NCBI RefSeq assembly: GCF_000264905.1
Contig: NW_006763137.1
Span: forward strand, 1,294,339-1,358,338
Origin: Stereum hirsutum FP-91666 SS1
Lineage: Eukaryota > Basidiomycota > Agaricomycetes > Russulales > Stereaceae
Reading direction: 5' to 3'
Length of the DNA: 64,000 nt
Shown here: in pieces, positions 39,344 to 48,627 of the stretch
How the letters are laid out: the number at the start of each line of letters is the position of its first letter
Numbering within the stretch: the stretch's first letter is position 1
The notes under the pieces: generated by a model
The model's database searches: none
Told to the model about the DNA's origin: nothing
What the model saw: the letters and a program-made list of their open reading frames with translations, nothing else
Position numbers and translations under genes: made by a program

Positions 39344-39787
39344 GCCGGTTTACGGAGAAGGAACGCATTCAATTTGATAACGGACATACATACACCAGTT
39401 CTGCATACACATTGTTACCCTTTCCTTGATCTGAGGGCCTCAGGGCACACCAGCTAAGATGTCTTTCTCAATTCTCTTCTCTATTCCGAAGTTCGTAGTC
39501 AGCATTGCTGTTGTCATTCCCCCCTGTTTGTATTCACGATAATTAGCGCGGAGGACGTACAAGTAGATGTATGTTTTCTCGCATGTAACGCAACAACACA
39601 TATACACCATTAGCAATTTACCGTTGTATCATGATTATTTTGGCGTTGATGAGCGTGGGCCACATTGTGATGGAGATGTTGTGGCGGCGAAACCAGAAAA
39701 GGAGTCAAGTGGCACCAATCAGCTCTGGTGAAACCTTGATACCTATGCTGGCCTCGCGGACTTGACTCTCACCGCCGTCTCATCTTT
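39344..39787. other. Intergenic GDB1 / PAT1
   Basis: 444 bp between two plus-strand genes. It holds the GDB1 3' flank and the PAT1 promoter. No motif stands out. Confidence 0.4.
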
Positions 39788-42700
39788 ATGTCGTTCTTCG
39801 GATTCGAGCAAAACAACGATCTTCAACGAGAAAAACAGGACTTCGCTGCGGGCAGGAAGGGTGACGAAGATCTGGCGGTCTATACATGGGGAGAGGAAAG
39901 CTATGACGGACTGGGCGACGTTTTGCAGGAGGGCGGGGACGAGCTGAACGATGAGACATTTGGCGGCACGGGGGCTATCGGTGCGCATCCCCTATACCCT
40001 GTTATATACTTTTAAGTAATTGCTCACTGTGCACAGGAAAGGACTTTGATTTTGCGCAGCAGGCTCTGCCTTCGGACGACCAGCTCGTCTCTTCAGCGAA
40101 ATTTACAGAGAACTCCGGCTTCATCGACCAAAAGTTGCCTGGTTTCTTCGAGACGGCTTCGCCTGGGCCCGGTACCCCGAGTCTCGAAGGCCTATCAATC
40201 TCTGAGCAAGGCCAGCAGCAACCTTGTACGGCGTTTACAGGCCTTGCTTGCTCTTCACGCTCGTGTAACCTTTTGTTTTTCTTTTGCATTTCTCTACAGC
40301 CCGTCAACCTCACTCGCTATGGGACGAAAGATCTCCGTTCTCTGTTCTTCCTCGTATGAATGGCACTCTTCGTACACAGGCCGATCTCAATCGCACAACA
40401 TCGTCTCCGCGTCTTGGCCAGTACTCGAATGGTTCAACCCCGTCTACGAGCCAGGCGCAAGCCCATGTACCCTCTCCCGGCCTCTCTGCGGCCCAGCTGA
40501 ATCCCCAGGGTCTCGTCAATCAAGGTGGAATTCGGACTCTTGAGGAGATCGAGGCAGAGATGCGGGCTGCAGCTCAACGGACACGGACCGCCGCTGTCGC
40601 CACTCAACGTCAACAACTCCTTCAAGAACAGCAGCAACAGCAGCAGCAGTACTATCAGCAGCAACAACGAACCGCCCCTCCGCGGATGCACCCCCAGTCC
40701 CAGTCGCCCCGTTTCCATCAGCAACAACAGCATCAGCAACTTCTGCTCCAACAGCAACGGGAGCAACAATTGTTGGAACAGCAGTTGCGGGAACAGCAGA
40801 TCTTGCGGGAGCAGCAGATCAGAGATCGCGACAGGCAGAGGCAGCTTCAGGAGCTTCAGTTGCAGGAACAGCTGAGGCTGGAGGAGATAGAGCGGCAGAT
40901 GAGGGCGGCGAGGCTTCAGGAGTTGCAGCACCAACAGCAGCAGCAGCAGCAGCTTTTACAAGGCCAGTATCTGTCGAGAGGCGTGACCCCACAGCAGGCT
41001 TTGGCTCTGGCGGATATGGCGACTCAGCAGCAACTCGAGCGGAGGAGACACCGTGCTTCGCCTGCGCTGATCGATTCTCACATGCAAGTCGCATACGAGC
41101 AGGCCAATGGTCAGCTTCTTCCGCAGAATATCCAGTTGCAGCAGCGGATATTGTCTGAGCTTGCGCAGGCCGAGTTCTTACAGAACATGCAGCCGTCGAC
41201 GGAGGAAGACCCAAATGTGGTGAGGGCCCAGGTGATGAGGAGGATCATGGAGACGGAAAGGATGGAAGAGAAGAGGAGATTGAAGGCAGCGAAAATAAAC
41301 CATATGGTGCGATTTTGTTGCTTTTTCTAACGGCAGTCATTACCGAGGTTTGTGCGACACTTTTGCAGCTCTCTGACACGCTGTCTATCATATTTCTAGT
41401 CCCGATACAACGATCTGATGACCCAGTCAGACAAGGACTTCATCACTCGCATCCAAGTTTCGCAACTCGTCACCCAGGACCCGTACGCAGAGGACTTCTA
41501 CGCACAAGTCTATGGCGCTATCATCCGTTCTCGAATGGGCATGCAACCTTCTGACGATCGTGTGCTCAAGTTTGGATCTGGTGGGGGTGTCGGACTGGGC
41601 CTTGGGCAGAAAGGCTCCGGCAGACGGCCGAATGCAATGCAGAAGATGGAGCAGCAGGTAGAGAGGATCGTGACAAACGCAAGGTTGAGGGAGAAGGAAA
41701 AGGGCATGCACTGTGGGTCCTCTGCCTCTCCCATGTACGCCTGGCTGCGTACTTATATCCTGCACAGCTGTACACAGCCTGCAAGGTGCTTTGGGAAAGA
41801 CGTCCGGAAGGAGTTACAAGGCCGCTCCGCGTCAACTTCTCCAGGTCGAGCCAGGAAACGCTAACGGAAACACCAGTCCTGCGGCGACCCATGCGCATAT
41901 TTCTCGTGAGGACGCCATTCGCCAGGAGGGTGAAGGTGCTGCTAAGGAAGCTGCTAAGATCGGTGCTGCGGCTCTCGGAACCGCTGACGATGTACGTTTC
42001 CCGACGGAAGTTCGTTCGTATCGTGTTTTAACGTCAGGTTTTTTTTGTCATCGAATGTTTCAGTCGGATGGACCAATTCACAGGGACCCACTCACCACGC
42101 GAGAGGCTTTGATCACTCTGGAGAGCCTTTACGACCTTGCACTGAACATCGAGCAAATCGGGAGAGAACAACCAGATGATCCCGAAGACTTCGAAGCTAT
42201 GGGCATCTGGTAAGTGCTGCATGGTATCGCTACTGTTGATATACTAACCAGCGGTCTGTCTTGTCAGGGAAGCACAGCTAAGAGAAATGATCCAGCAGCT
42301 CTTTGAGAAGCTTCAGGTCATGGCCCCGCTCGAGACCAGGTTTTTCCTTCTCACTGCCTACAAGTCGTCCGCAAACTGACAGAAGACCTTCTACATAGCA
42401 CTCCCCATCCTTTCATCTCCCTCATCACCCCGGCGAAGGGCAAAAAGCTTCTCCCCCGAATCTACAAACACTTCGACCAACAGCAGATGCTCACCATGCT
42501 CACCCTCCTCGTCGCCTGTTTCTCACAAATGGACATCGTCGTCCATGCTTCCCTCCTTGACACGCCCATTCCGTCGCAACAGCAAGCGGATATTGAGAGG
42601 CAGACCCAGATCTTCCTTGGGAGTGTCATCTCGACTATATTGCCTGTTGTGGCGAAGGCCGGTTTGAGACTCGTCAGCGGCTTGTTAGGCTTGCTGTTGG

Positions 42701-43351
42701 AGAGGAACGATATCGTGGCAATCTCGCAGACTAAGGTACGTTTCCAATTTATTTCCTTTCCCCGAATTAACGGATGGAATCACTGATATATTGCATTGTT
42801 CAGCCCGGGATGGCCTTCCTGACACTTTTCCTGAGTCGGGCCGAGCTCATCAAGCAGAATCTTGCAACAGGAGTCGATATGACCGACCTTCCATCCCCAG
42901 ATGAGATGCAACAATGGTCAGTAGCCTCCAATTTAGCCTCGTCGTGATCGTTGCTGCCTTTTGCTGAAATTTTCGGTCCTTCCTTAGGGAACATCTCTTC
43001 AACCACATCTTCCAGCTCCTGCTCCCACACCTGCCGTTCCTTTTCCCGTCTACTCGCCTCGCCATGAATATCGCCGCACTCCCACCCGCCGAACAAGCCC
43101 AATACGCACACCAAATGCAGACCGACGCGCTTGACCAGCCCGTCTGGCAGTTCTTCGCAACGTATGCCTTGCACTCGTCGATGGAGCAGCAGCAGGCGCT
43201 CGTCACCGCGCTGAGAGAGAAGGTGCTCGAGAATGTGGCGAGCGCGAAGAGAGGATGGGTGGCGGACGAAGAGGAGATGGTGGCAAAATTGGCCAACGTC
43301 AATCTGTTCTTGAAGGTGCTTGGGCTGCATAGCGATCAGATCACGATCTAA
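39788..43351 (+). CDS. PAT1: mRNA-decay factor Pat1
   Basis: Pat1 bridges the Lsm1-7 ring and the Dhh1/Dcp decapping machinery in P-bodies. Ten exons (39788-39980, 40037-40225, 40300-41306, 41400-41712, 41768-41991, 42064-42209, 42268-42339, 42399-42735, 42804-42916, 42988-43351) close in phase and give 985 residues. The N-terminus MSFFGFEQNNDLQ is typical of the family. A glutamine-rich region of about 110 residues (CAG/CAA runs at 40620-40960) follows SLWDERSPFSVLPRM. The mid domain shows SRYNDLMTQSDKDFITRIQV and DPYAEDFYAQVYGAI. The C-terminal alpha-helical domain shows KGKKLLPRIYKHFD and ATYALHSSMEQQQ. The last exon and 3' flank were duplicated to 45430-45990. Confidence 0.95.
40620..40960 (+). 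repeat. CAG/CAA tract coding for glutamine, inside PAT1
   Basis: Imperfect CAG/CAA runs encode Q-rich sequence broken by R, L and E, with periodic LLEQQLREQQ-type units that also predict a coiled coil. Mixed codons suggest an old, relatively stable tract rather than a pure expanding repeat. Confidence 0.8.
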
Positions 43352-43810
43352 GGTCGAACGTTGAGAGGGCCCGAGAGACGGGGTCCCCCGGCTCGTCTGG
43401 TTCTTATATGTGGCGACTGATTGTTCGTCTTCGCAGCCACACAATATTTGTTCTTCATTTTCTTTCAATTTTTGCATCTTTTGTTTCTTCTTTCGCTTTC
43501 TCCAAGTCTCTTGCTGTGCGAATACAAAATGATTGGCGGCTACTCTCGCTATGACTGTTATATGTGACTGTTACCTGTCTGTTACGGATAGTGATACTAT
43601 ATAGTGCGATACCAGAAAGGTGTACAGTACATGACCTGCAATATTAAGGATATTAGACACCTCCTTCAGTGGCGTGAAGGGCTTCCGCACAAGGACGTTT
43701 GACCAAAATTATTCACTAGACTTCAGGTTCGTCGACTGATAAAACAATAATTATTCTACATCATGATACAAACCCTCTGAATCGAACACGAAAGTCGCAA
43801 TTCTCTTGAC
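43352..43810. other. Convergent region PAT1 / NmrA-like gene 3
   Basis: The 3' flanks of PAT1 (+) and of the reductase gene (-) meet here. The first 160 bp have a diverged copy at about 45810-45990. Confidence 0.5.
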
Positions 43811-44902
43811 TCAAGGCGCAATCACATCGAGCACTTTCTTGGGGTTCCATTCCGGGTACTCTCCATTCGACACCTGCTCCGGCGTCCCGACCTGGCCTTG
43901 CCCCAATGACCAAACCAGCTGCAAATAACTCAAGAAATCACGCGGGTTGCTGGCGAGTGCGTCCTTTAGTTCTTGTGCAGACTTGTACGTGACGTCGATC
44001 TTCTTGCCGGTCTTCTGCTCATAGGCCGCGAAAATCTGGTTGAAGGACTGCATGATACGAGAAAATGTCGTCAGGGATGATGGAAGGTATGAGATGGCCA
44101 TGGGAATAGGATGCTCACAGCACGCTCGCCTTCGATGCGGAAGTCCCGCCACTCGAGTTTGGATGGAGGAAGTTCCGTGAGGACGTAGGCCAGATACCTT
44201 GCGATGTCAGGCCTCGAAGTCCAAGAGATTGGGGTGTTACCATCCCCACCGACGATTGCCTTTCCGTTCTCAAGGTCAAGACCGATTAACCTGCGGCCAA
44301 TCCATTAGTATGAGATAGACCGAGAGGTCAATATATGAAAGAAAATACTCACGGGATGAAGCAGAAGTCGGTAAATGGTCCCGTGAAGAACAACGCATAC
44401 GGCAACCCCAACTCCTTCAATTTCTTCTGGGTCGCAAGCTTCGTCGCAAGAGGGCTCTTCTCAGAGATCGTCCCATTGTCTTCCGTGGGGTTACCAAACT
44501 CGGTGGGAATAAAGAGCTTCACTCCTGCAGACTTGGCGGCATCTGCGAGAGGGAACTGGATGCTCATGCCGCCCATTCCGACGGCGGAGACGACAACGTC
44601 GATTCCGGAGAGGGCGGTGGCGAGGGAGGACGGAGAGGAGTAGTCGACGGCGGTGATCGTGGCGCCTTTGCTGGCGAAATTGTCAAGCTTGGAGTTGTCT
44701 TTCGCCTACATATTATGGGACGGTGTTAGCACATGAGATGAAAACAGATGTCAGTATGGGATGGAAGCCGTGTACTAACCGAGCGAGTGAGGATGGTGAC
44801 ATTCTTGATCTTGTTGGAGGCCTTCAACTTGAGAAGTTCCTCAACGATGAAGGAGCCAATCCCACCAGCACCAACAACAGCAAAAGAGGTGAATCCAGAC
44901 AT
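43811..44902 (-). CDS. NmrA-like / isoflavone-reductase-like NAD(P)-binding protein, copy 3
   Basis: A Rossmann-fold atypical short-chain dehydrogenase, predicted to be a cytosolic NADPH-binding reductase; the substrate is unknown. Four exons (44780-44902, 44353-44705, 44119-44290, 43811-44047) give 294 residues with closed phases. Visible motifs are FAVVGAGGIGSFIVEE, DVVVSAVGMGG, KLFIPTEFGNP, LGLPYALFFTGPFTDFC, VGGDGNTPISW and the C-terminal EWNPKKVLDVIAP. Its intron positions and exon lengths are the same as in copy 4 (46659-47754), its tandem duplicate, and similar to copy 1. The TATA box at 44995-45003 precedes it. Much of the first half is closely similar to copy 4, including the first 26 residues, which are nearly identical. 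Confidence 0.9.
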
Positions 44903-45429
44903 GTTATCGGGAGTTTGTTAGTCGAGTATAGAGATGACCAGATAGTATAAAGCAACTGGATTTAGATTATCGATAAAGCAAACAGATCAACAGGCTTTAT
45001 ATACAACAGAGCCACAGTTGGTCAGTGCACCATGACAGCATTGGACGCAGAGTCCGTACGGTGCTGTACGGTGCACGACAACATGAATAAGAGAGGTGAG
45101 GAGGATTGCGTTGACTGCCTTGATGGTGCCACAGTGATTTGGAGCTTGGGAATATTCTGTTGCAAGAACCCACCTTCTCGACTTGGAATGCCAGTATCTG
45201 CTTAGCAGATGGTCGTTGATCCACATTGAAAAGTAATGCAATCCATTGTAACGGGAGAATGGGAGAAGAAATACTGCGCTTCCTTGACGCTCAGAGAATG
45301 CCCTTGTGAATCTGGAGAAAAAGACACTATCGTGGCGATGGATTCTTCGTTGTTCATCACGCCCATGGGCAATCCGAGTCAAATGGCCATCCATGGCCAG
45401 TCCATCATGACTGTGGAGACTCCGATTGA
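44903..45429. other. Promoter and spacer upstream of NmrA-like gene 3
   Basis: This stretch contains the TATA element at 44995-45003. Patches around 45100-45200 match the flank of copy 4 at 47940-48050, including CAGTGATTTG...CCCACC..CTCG and GCTTAGCAGATG, so it belongs to the duplicated unit. Confidence 0.55.
44995..45003 (-). promoter_or_regulatory. TATA box of NmrA-like gene 3
   Basis: Minus-strand TATATAAAG followed by CCTG, 93 nt before the ATG at 44902. The matching element of copy 4 is TATAAAG followed by CCTG. Confidence 0.65.
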
Positions 45430-45990
45430 GGCCGATATATCGGACCGTCCCGCGATGTCAGGGAATATCTCTTCAAACCAATCTTCCAGCTCTTGCTCCC
45501 TTCCTTGGGCGTGGCATTCCTCTTCCTCTCTACTCGTCCGTGAACATCGCTGCCCTTCCTCCCGCAGAACAAACCTGATGTACACACCGCATACAGACGA
45601 TGCGCACGACCAGCCTATCTATCCTTTCTTCGTCGCGACGTATGCCCTGTACTCGTCGATGGAGCAGTGATCGCTTGTCACTGCGCTGAGACCGAGAAAG
45701 CGCTCGAGACCGTGGCAAGCCCGAAGAGAGGATGGGTGGCGGACGAGGAGGAAATGGTGTCGGCTTGCTTGGGCTACAAAGCGATCAGATTACGATCTAA
45801 GATCTGAGGTCGAACATTGAAGACCCGGGAGACGGCCACGCTTGTTTGGTTCCTGAGTCAGTGGCGGCTGGCCTCAGAGTTGCTTCAGAGACATGTGCCT
45901 TCGCCGCCACACAGTATTTGTTCTTCGGGCTTCCTTCAAGTTTCGTGTCTTTTCTCTCGCCCTGCGCTTTCTCTGGGTCTCTTTCTTTGT
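45430..45990 (+). pseudogene. Decayed duplicate of the PAT1 3' end
   Basis: The segment aligns collinearly with the last PAT1 exon and its 3' flank (about 42970-43510). Shared blocks include AACATCTCTTCAA-CA-TCTTCCAGCTC, GCCGA-CAA, GTATGCC-TG-ACTCGTCGATGGAGCAG, AAGAGAGGATGGGTGGCGGA, CGATCAGAT-ACGATCTAA (the old stop) and the following GGTCGAACgTTGA-type flank. It carries an early TGA directly after the GAGCAG codons and loses about 30 bp in the block before the old stop, so it cannot encode the Pat1 C-terminus. It lies between NmrA-like genes 3 and 4, exactly where PAT1 lies relative to gene 3, which marks a tandem duplication of the PAT1-end plus reductase unit. Confidence 0.85.
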
Positions 45991-46658
45991 CAATAACGCA
46001 GGCGTAAGGCCGCTGAACGGCAGGTCCCGCTACTTATCTTTGCTCCAAATGTAAGTACCAGTCTAACATATTGGCCACGAGCAGCATAAGATGTTCAATT
46101 GATCTCATAGTTTCGAATTGTTTAGCAACGTCCGAAGAGTATGCATGACGTGCTACTGCTCCAGCAAGTGAGGGGACCGTCACTGCCGCTGCAGGGCTTC
46201 GCCCAGCAGCTTCGTGACCCAAACATAGTACATGTGTGTCACACTTCACACCTTGCCGAGGTTACGATTTAAAAACATGAACAGAAATGAATACTCTAGA
46301 AACAATTCTGTCATGACTTGGACTAGCAGTAGATTGACAAAACGGACGTTCACGAAGTGTGGCGAACTCAGGCGGGATAGCTGAGTCAGAAATTGGTCAG
46401 CATCTACCATATAGGGAAGGTCGTCGCATTACAAGCCAAAAACCGAACGATACTTCTTGTAAGACCCACTACTAAAGTAGCGGGAATACAGAAGGCCTGG
46501 CAGTTCCTTACTCTCGCTATCGCTATCACCGTCAGATTTGACTAGTACCTGTGTCTCACAGATGATCGAAAAAAAAAAACTCTTGGACATCATCACGGTC
46601 ATCGATAAAACAAGTATAATTCTAAATCTCATACACACAGATAAATACAACACTTTGC
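45991..46658. other. Unmatched spacer in the second duplication unit
   Basis: About 670 bp lie between the PAT1-end copy and NmrA-like gene 4; the corresponding original spacer is only about 300 bp, so extra sequence was gained here or lost there. No element with ends was recognised. Confidence 0.4.
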
Positions 46659-47754
46659 TCAAGGCGCGAGGACAGCAAGTACATCCTTGGGGTTCCACTC
46701 CGGGTACGCCCCGTTAGACACCTGCTCCGGCTTCCCGACCTGACCTTGTCCCACTGACCAGCTCAAGTGTAAGCGACTTGCGAAGTCGTGAGGGTTGCTG
46801 GCGATGGTGTCCTGGAGTTCCTGGGCAGACCTATAAGCGACGTCGATCTTCTTGCCAGTCTTCTTCTCGTAGGCTGCGAAAATCTGGTTGAAAGACTGCG
46901 TAGTCACAAAAGAGGGCATCAGACACGAAAGAAGATATGAGAGTGCCTTGGCAGTCAAGATGCTTACAGCGCGCTCGCCTTCAATGCGGAAGATCGCCCA
47001 TTCGAGTTTGGAAGGAGGAAGTTCAGTGACGACGTAGGCCAAGAACCTTGCGATATCGGGCCTCGCGGTCCAGGAGATCAAGGCATTCCCGTCTCCCCCG
47101 ACGCTCGCCTTACCGTTCTCAAGGTCGATACCGAGGAACCTGCAGACAATCCATTAGCACATGTTCATCAAACGCCAACACATGAAAGAAATAACTCACG
47201 GAACAAAGCAGAAGTCACTAAACGGTCCCGTGAAGAACAACGCATACGGCAGGCCCAGCTCTTTCAGTTTCTTCTGGGTCGCGACCTTGACTGCGAGAGG
47301 GCTCTTCTCGGGTATAATCGAAGGGTCATCCGTTGGGTTACCAAACTCGGTGGGGATGAAGAGCTTCACCCCTGCAGCCTTGGCGGCATCTGCGAGAGGG
47401 AGCTGGGCTGTCATGCCTCCCATGCCGACGGCGGAGATTACAACGTCGATGCCGGAGAGAGCGCTGGTGAGGGAGGAAGAAGATGAGTAGTCGACGGCGG
47501 TGATTTTGGCGCCTCTGCTAGCGAAATCATCTAGGTTAGAGTTGTCCTTCGCCTACATATTGCAGGATATTAGCAGATGTAAAGCTAGCGTTTGTATGGA
47601 GGTAGTTAGGGAGTATGGACAAGATACTGACCGAGCGGGTGAGGATGACGACACTCTTGATCTTGTTGGAGGCCTTCAACTGAAGGAGTTCCTCAACGAT
47701 GAAAGAGCCAATTCCGCCAGCACCAACGACAGCAAAAGAGGTGAATCCAGACAT
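46659..47754 (-). CDS. NmrA-like / isoflavone-reductase-like NAD(P)-binding protein, copy 4
   Basis: The tandem paralogue of copy 3. Four exons (47632-47754, 47200-47552, 46968-47139, 46659-46895) have exactly the same lengths as those of copy 3 and give 294 residues. Visible motifs are FAVVGAGGIGSFIVEE, DVVISAVGMGGMTAQLP, KLFIPTEFGNPTDDPS, LGLPYALFFTGPFSDFC, VGGDGNALISW and EWNPKDVLAVLAP. Substitutions relative to copy 3 are spread across the protein without stops or frameshifts, so both copies appear to be maintained. Differences such as SYLQLVW versus SRLHLSW near the C-terminus may affect substrate or partner choice, but this is inference. Confidence 0.9.
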
Positions 47755-48627
47755 ATCGTCGAGAGTGTGTTAATAAAGGATAGAGATGGCTGGCGGTTGG
47801 GAAGTGGAAGACACGATGTAGATACAGCGGAGTGATCACCAGGCTTTATACATAGCAGAACCATAGTACGTGAGGGCGATTGTCTAACAGCACAGTTAGA
47901 GTCCATAGGGCGCACGACAGGATTAGTACGACAGGGGTCAGGAGAATTGCGTTAGCTACCATGATTGCGCAACTGTGATTTGAAGTTTTGAGGTTCTCCT
48001 GTTCGCAGAAGCCCACCAACTCGAATAGAGATGATGCTTAGCAGATGAGAAAACACATTAGTCAGTGCCAAAGGTCCGACGGTTGCAGCGGTACAATGGG
48101 AAAGAAGAGAGAAAGAAATAGGAGGAACAGACACGGCCCAGTGCCAGACGCGACTGGGAAGCAGGATGTCGCCACCGTCGCGAAATGATCAAGGAAATTA
48201 TCATTAAGCTCTGCTAAGTTCTGGCAAGGAAAGTAGCGCGAGGCGAAGCTTGAGGGCATAACGTGAATTGACAGTACATGTACGAAGCGATACCAACCAC
48301 GAAGTGTTCAGCGACGTAGCTAGTTTCGCATCAGTACAACCTCGGCGAACTGAAGCCCGAGCTTTGTAACCCGAAGGTGAGCCAAGCGATTAGCTCACCG
48401 GCGGTGATACCGACTTCAACATGATCGTGACACTGGGTTTTCGCCATCCTGTTGGTAAGTCACTCAGTCGCCAAAACTACTAAATGGTACAGGTATCTAT
48501 AGTGATTGTATCATGGCCGGATCCGATTCTCGCAAAACAATAACAGTGAGTGGGTATCGATTCCCCGAGACCTGCTCGCAGAAATAGTAGAAACATAGAA
48601 AGAACGCAGAACGATAAATCACTGCAC
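47755..48627. other. Promoter and spacer upstream of NmrA-like gene 4
   Basis: The TATA element at 47844-47850 lies here, and homology to the copy 3 upstream region extends to about 48050. The remainder up to the glycosyltransferase stop has no recognisable content. Confidence 0.45.
47844..47850 (-). promoter_or_regulatory. TATA box of NmrA-like gene 4
   Basis: Minus-strand TATAAAG followed by CCTG, 90 nt before the ATG at 47754. Confidence 0.65.

Noticed and set aside
40434..40934. Leucine-rich minus-strand frame
   Set aside because: It is the reverse complement of the PAT1 CAG/CAA tract, which reads as leucine codons.
45991..46658. Extra spacer in the second duplication unit as a possible insertion element
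   Set aside because: I could not find inverted ends, a target duplication or coding sequence, so it is only listed as spacer.
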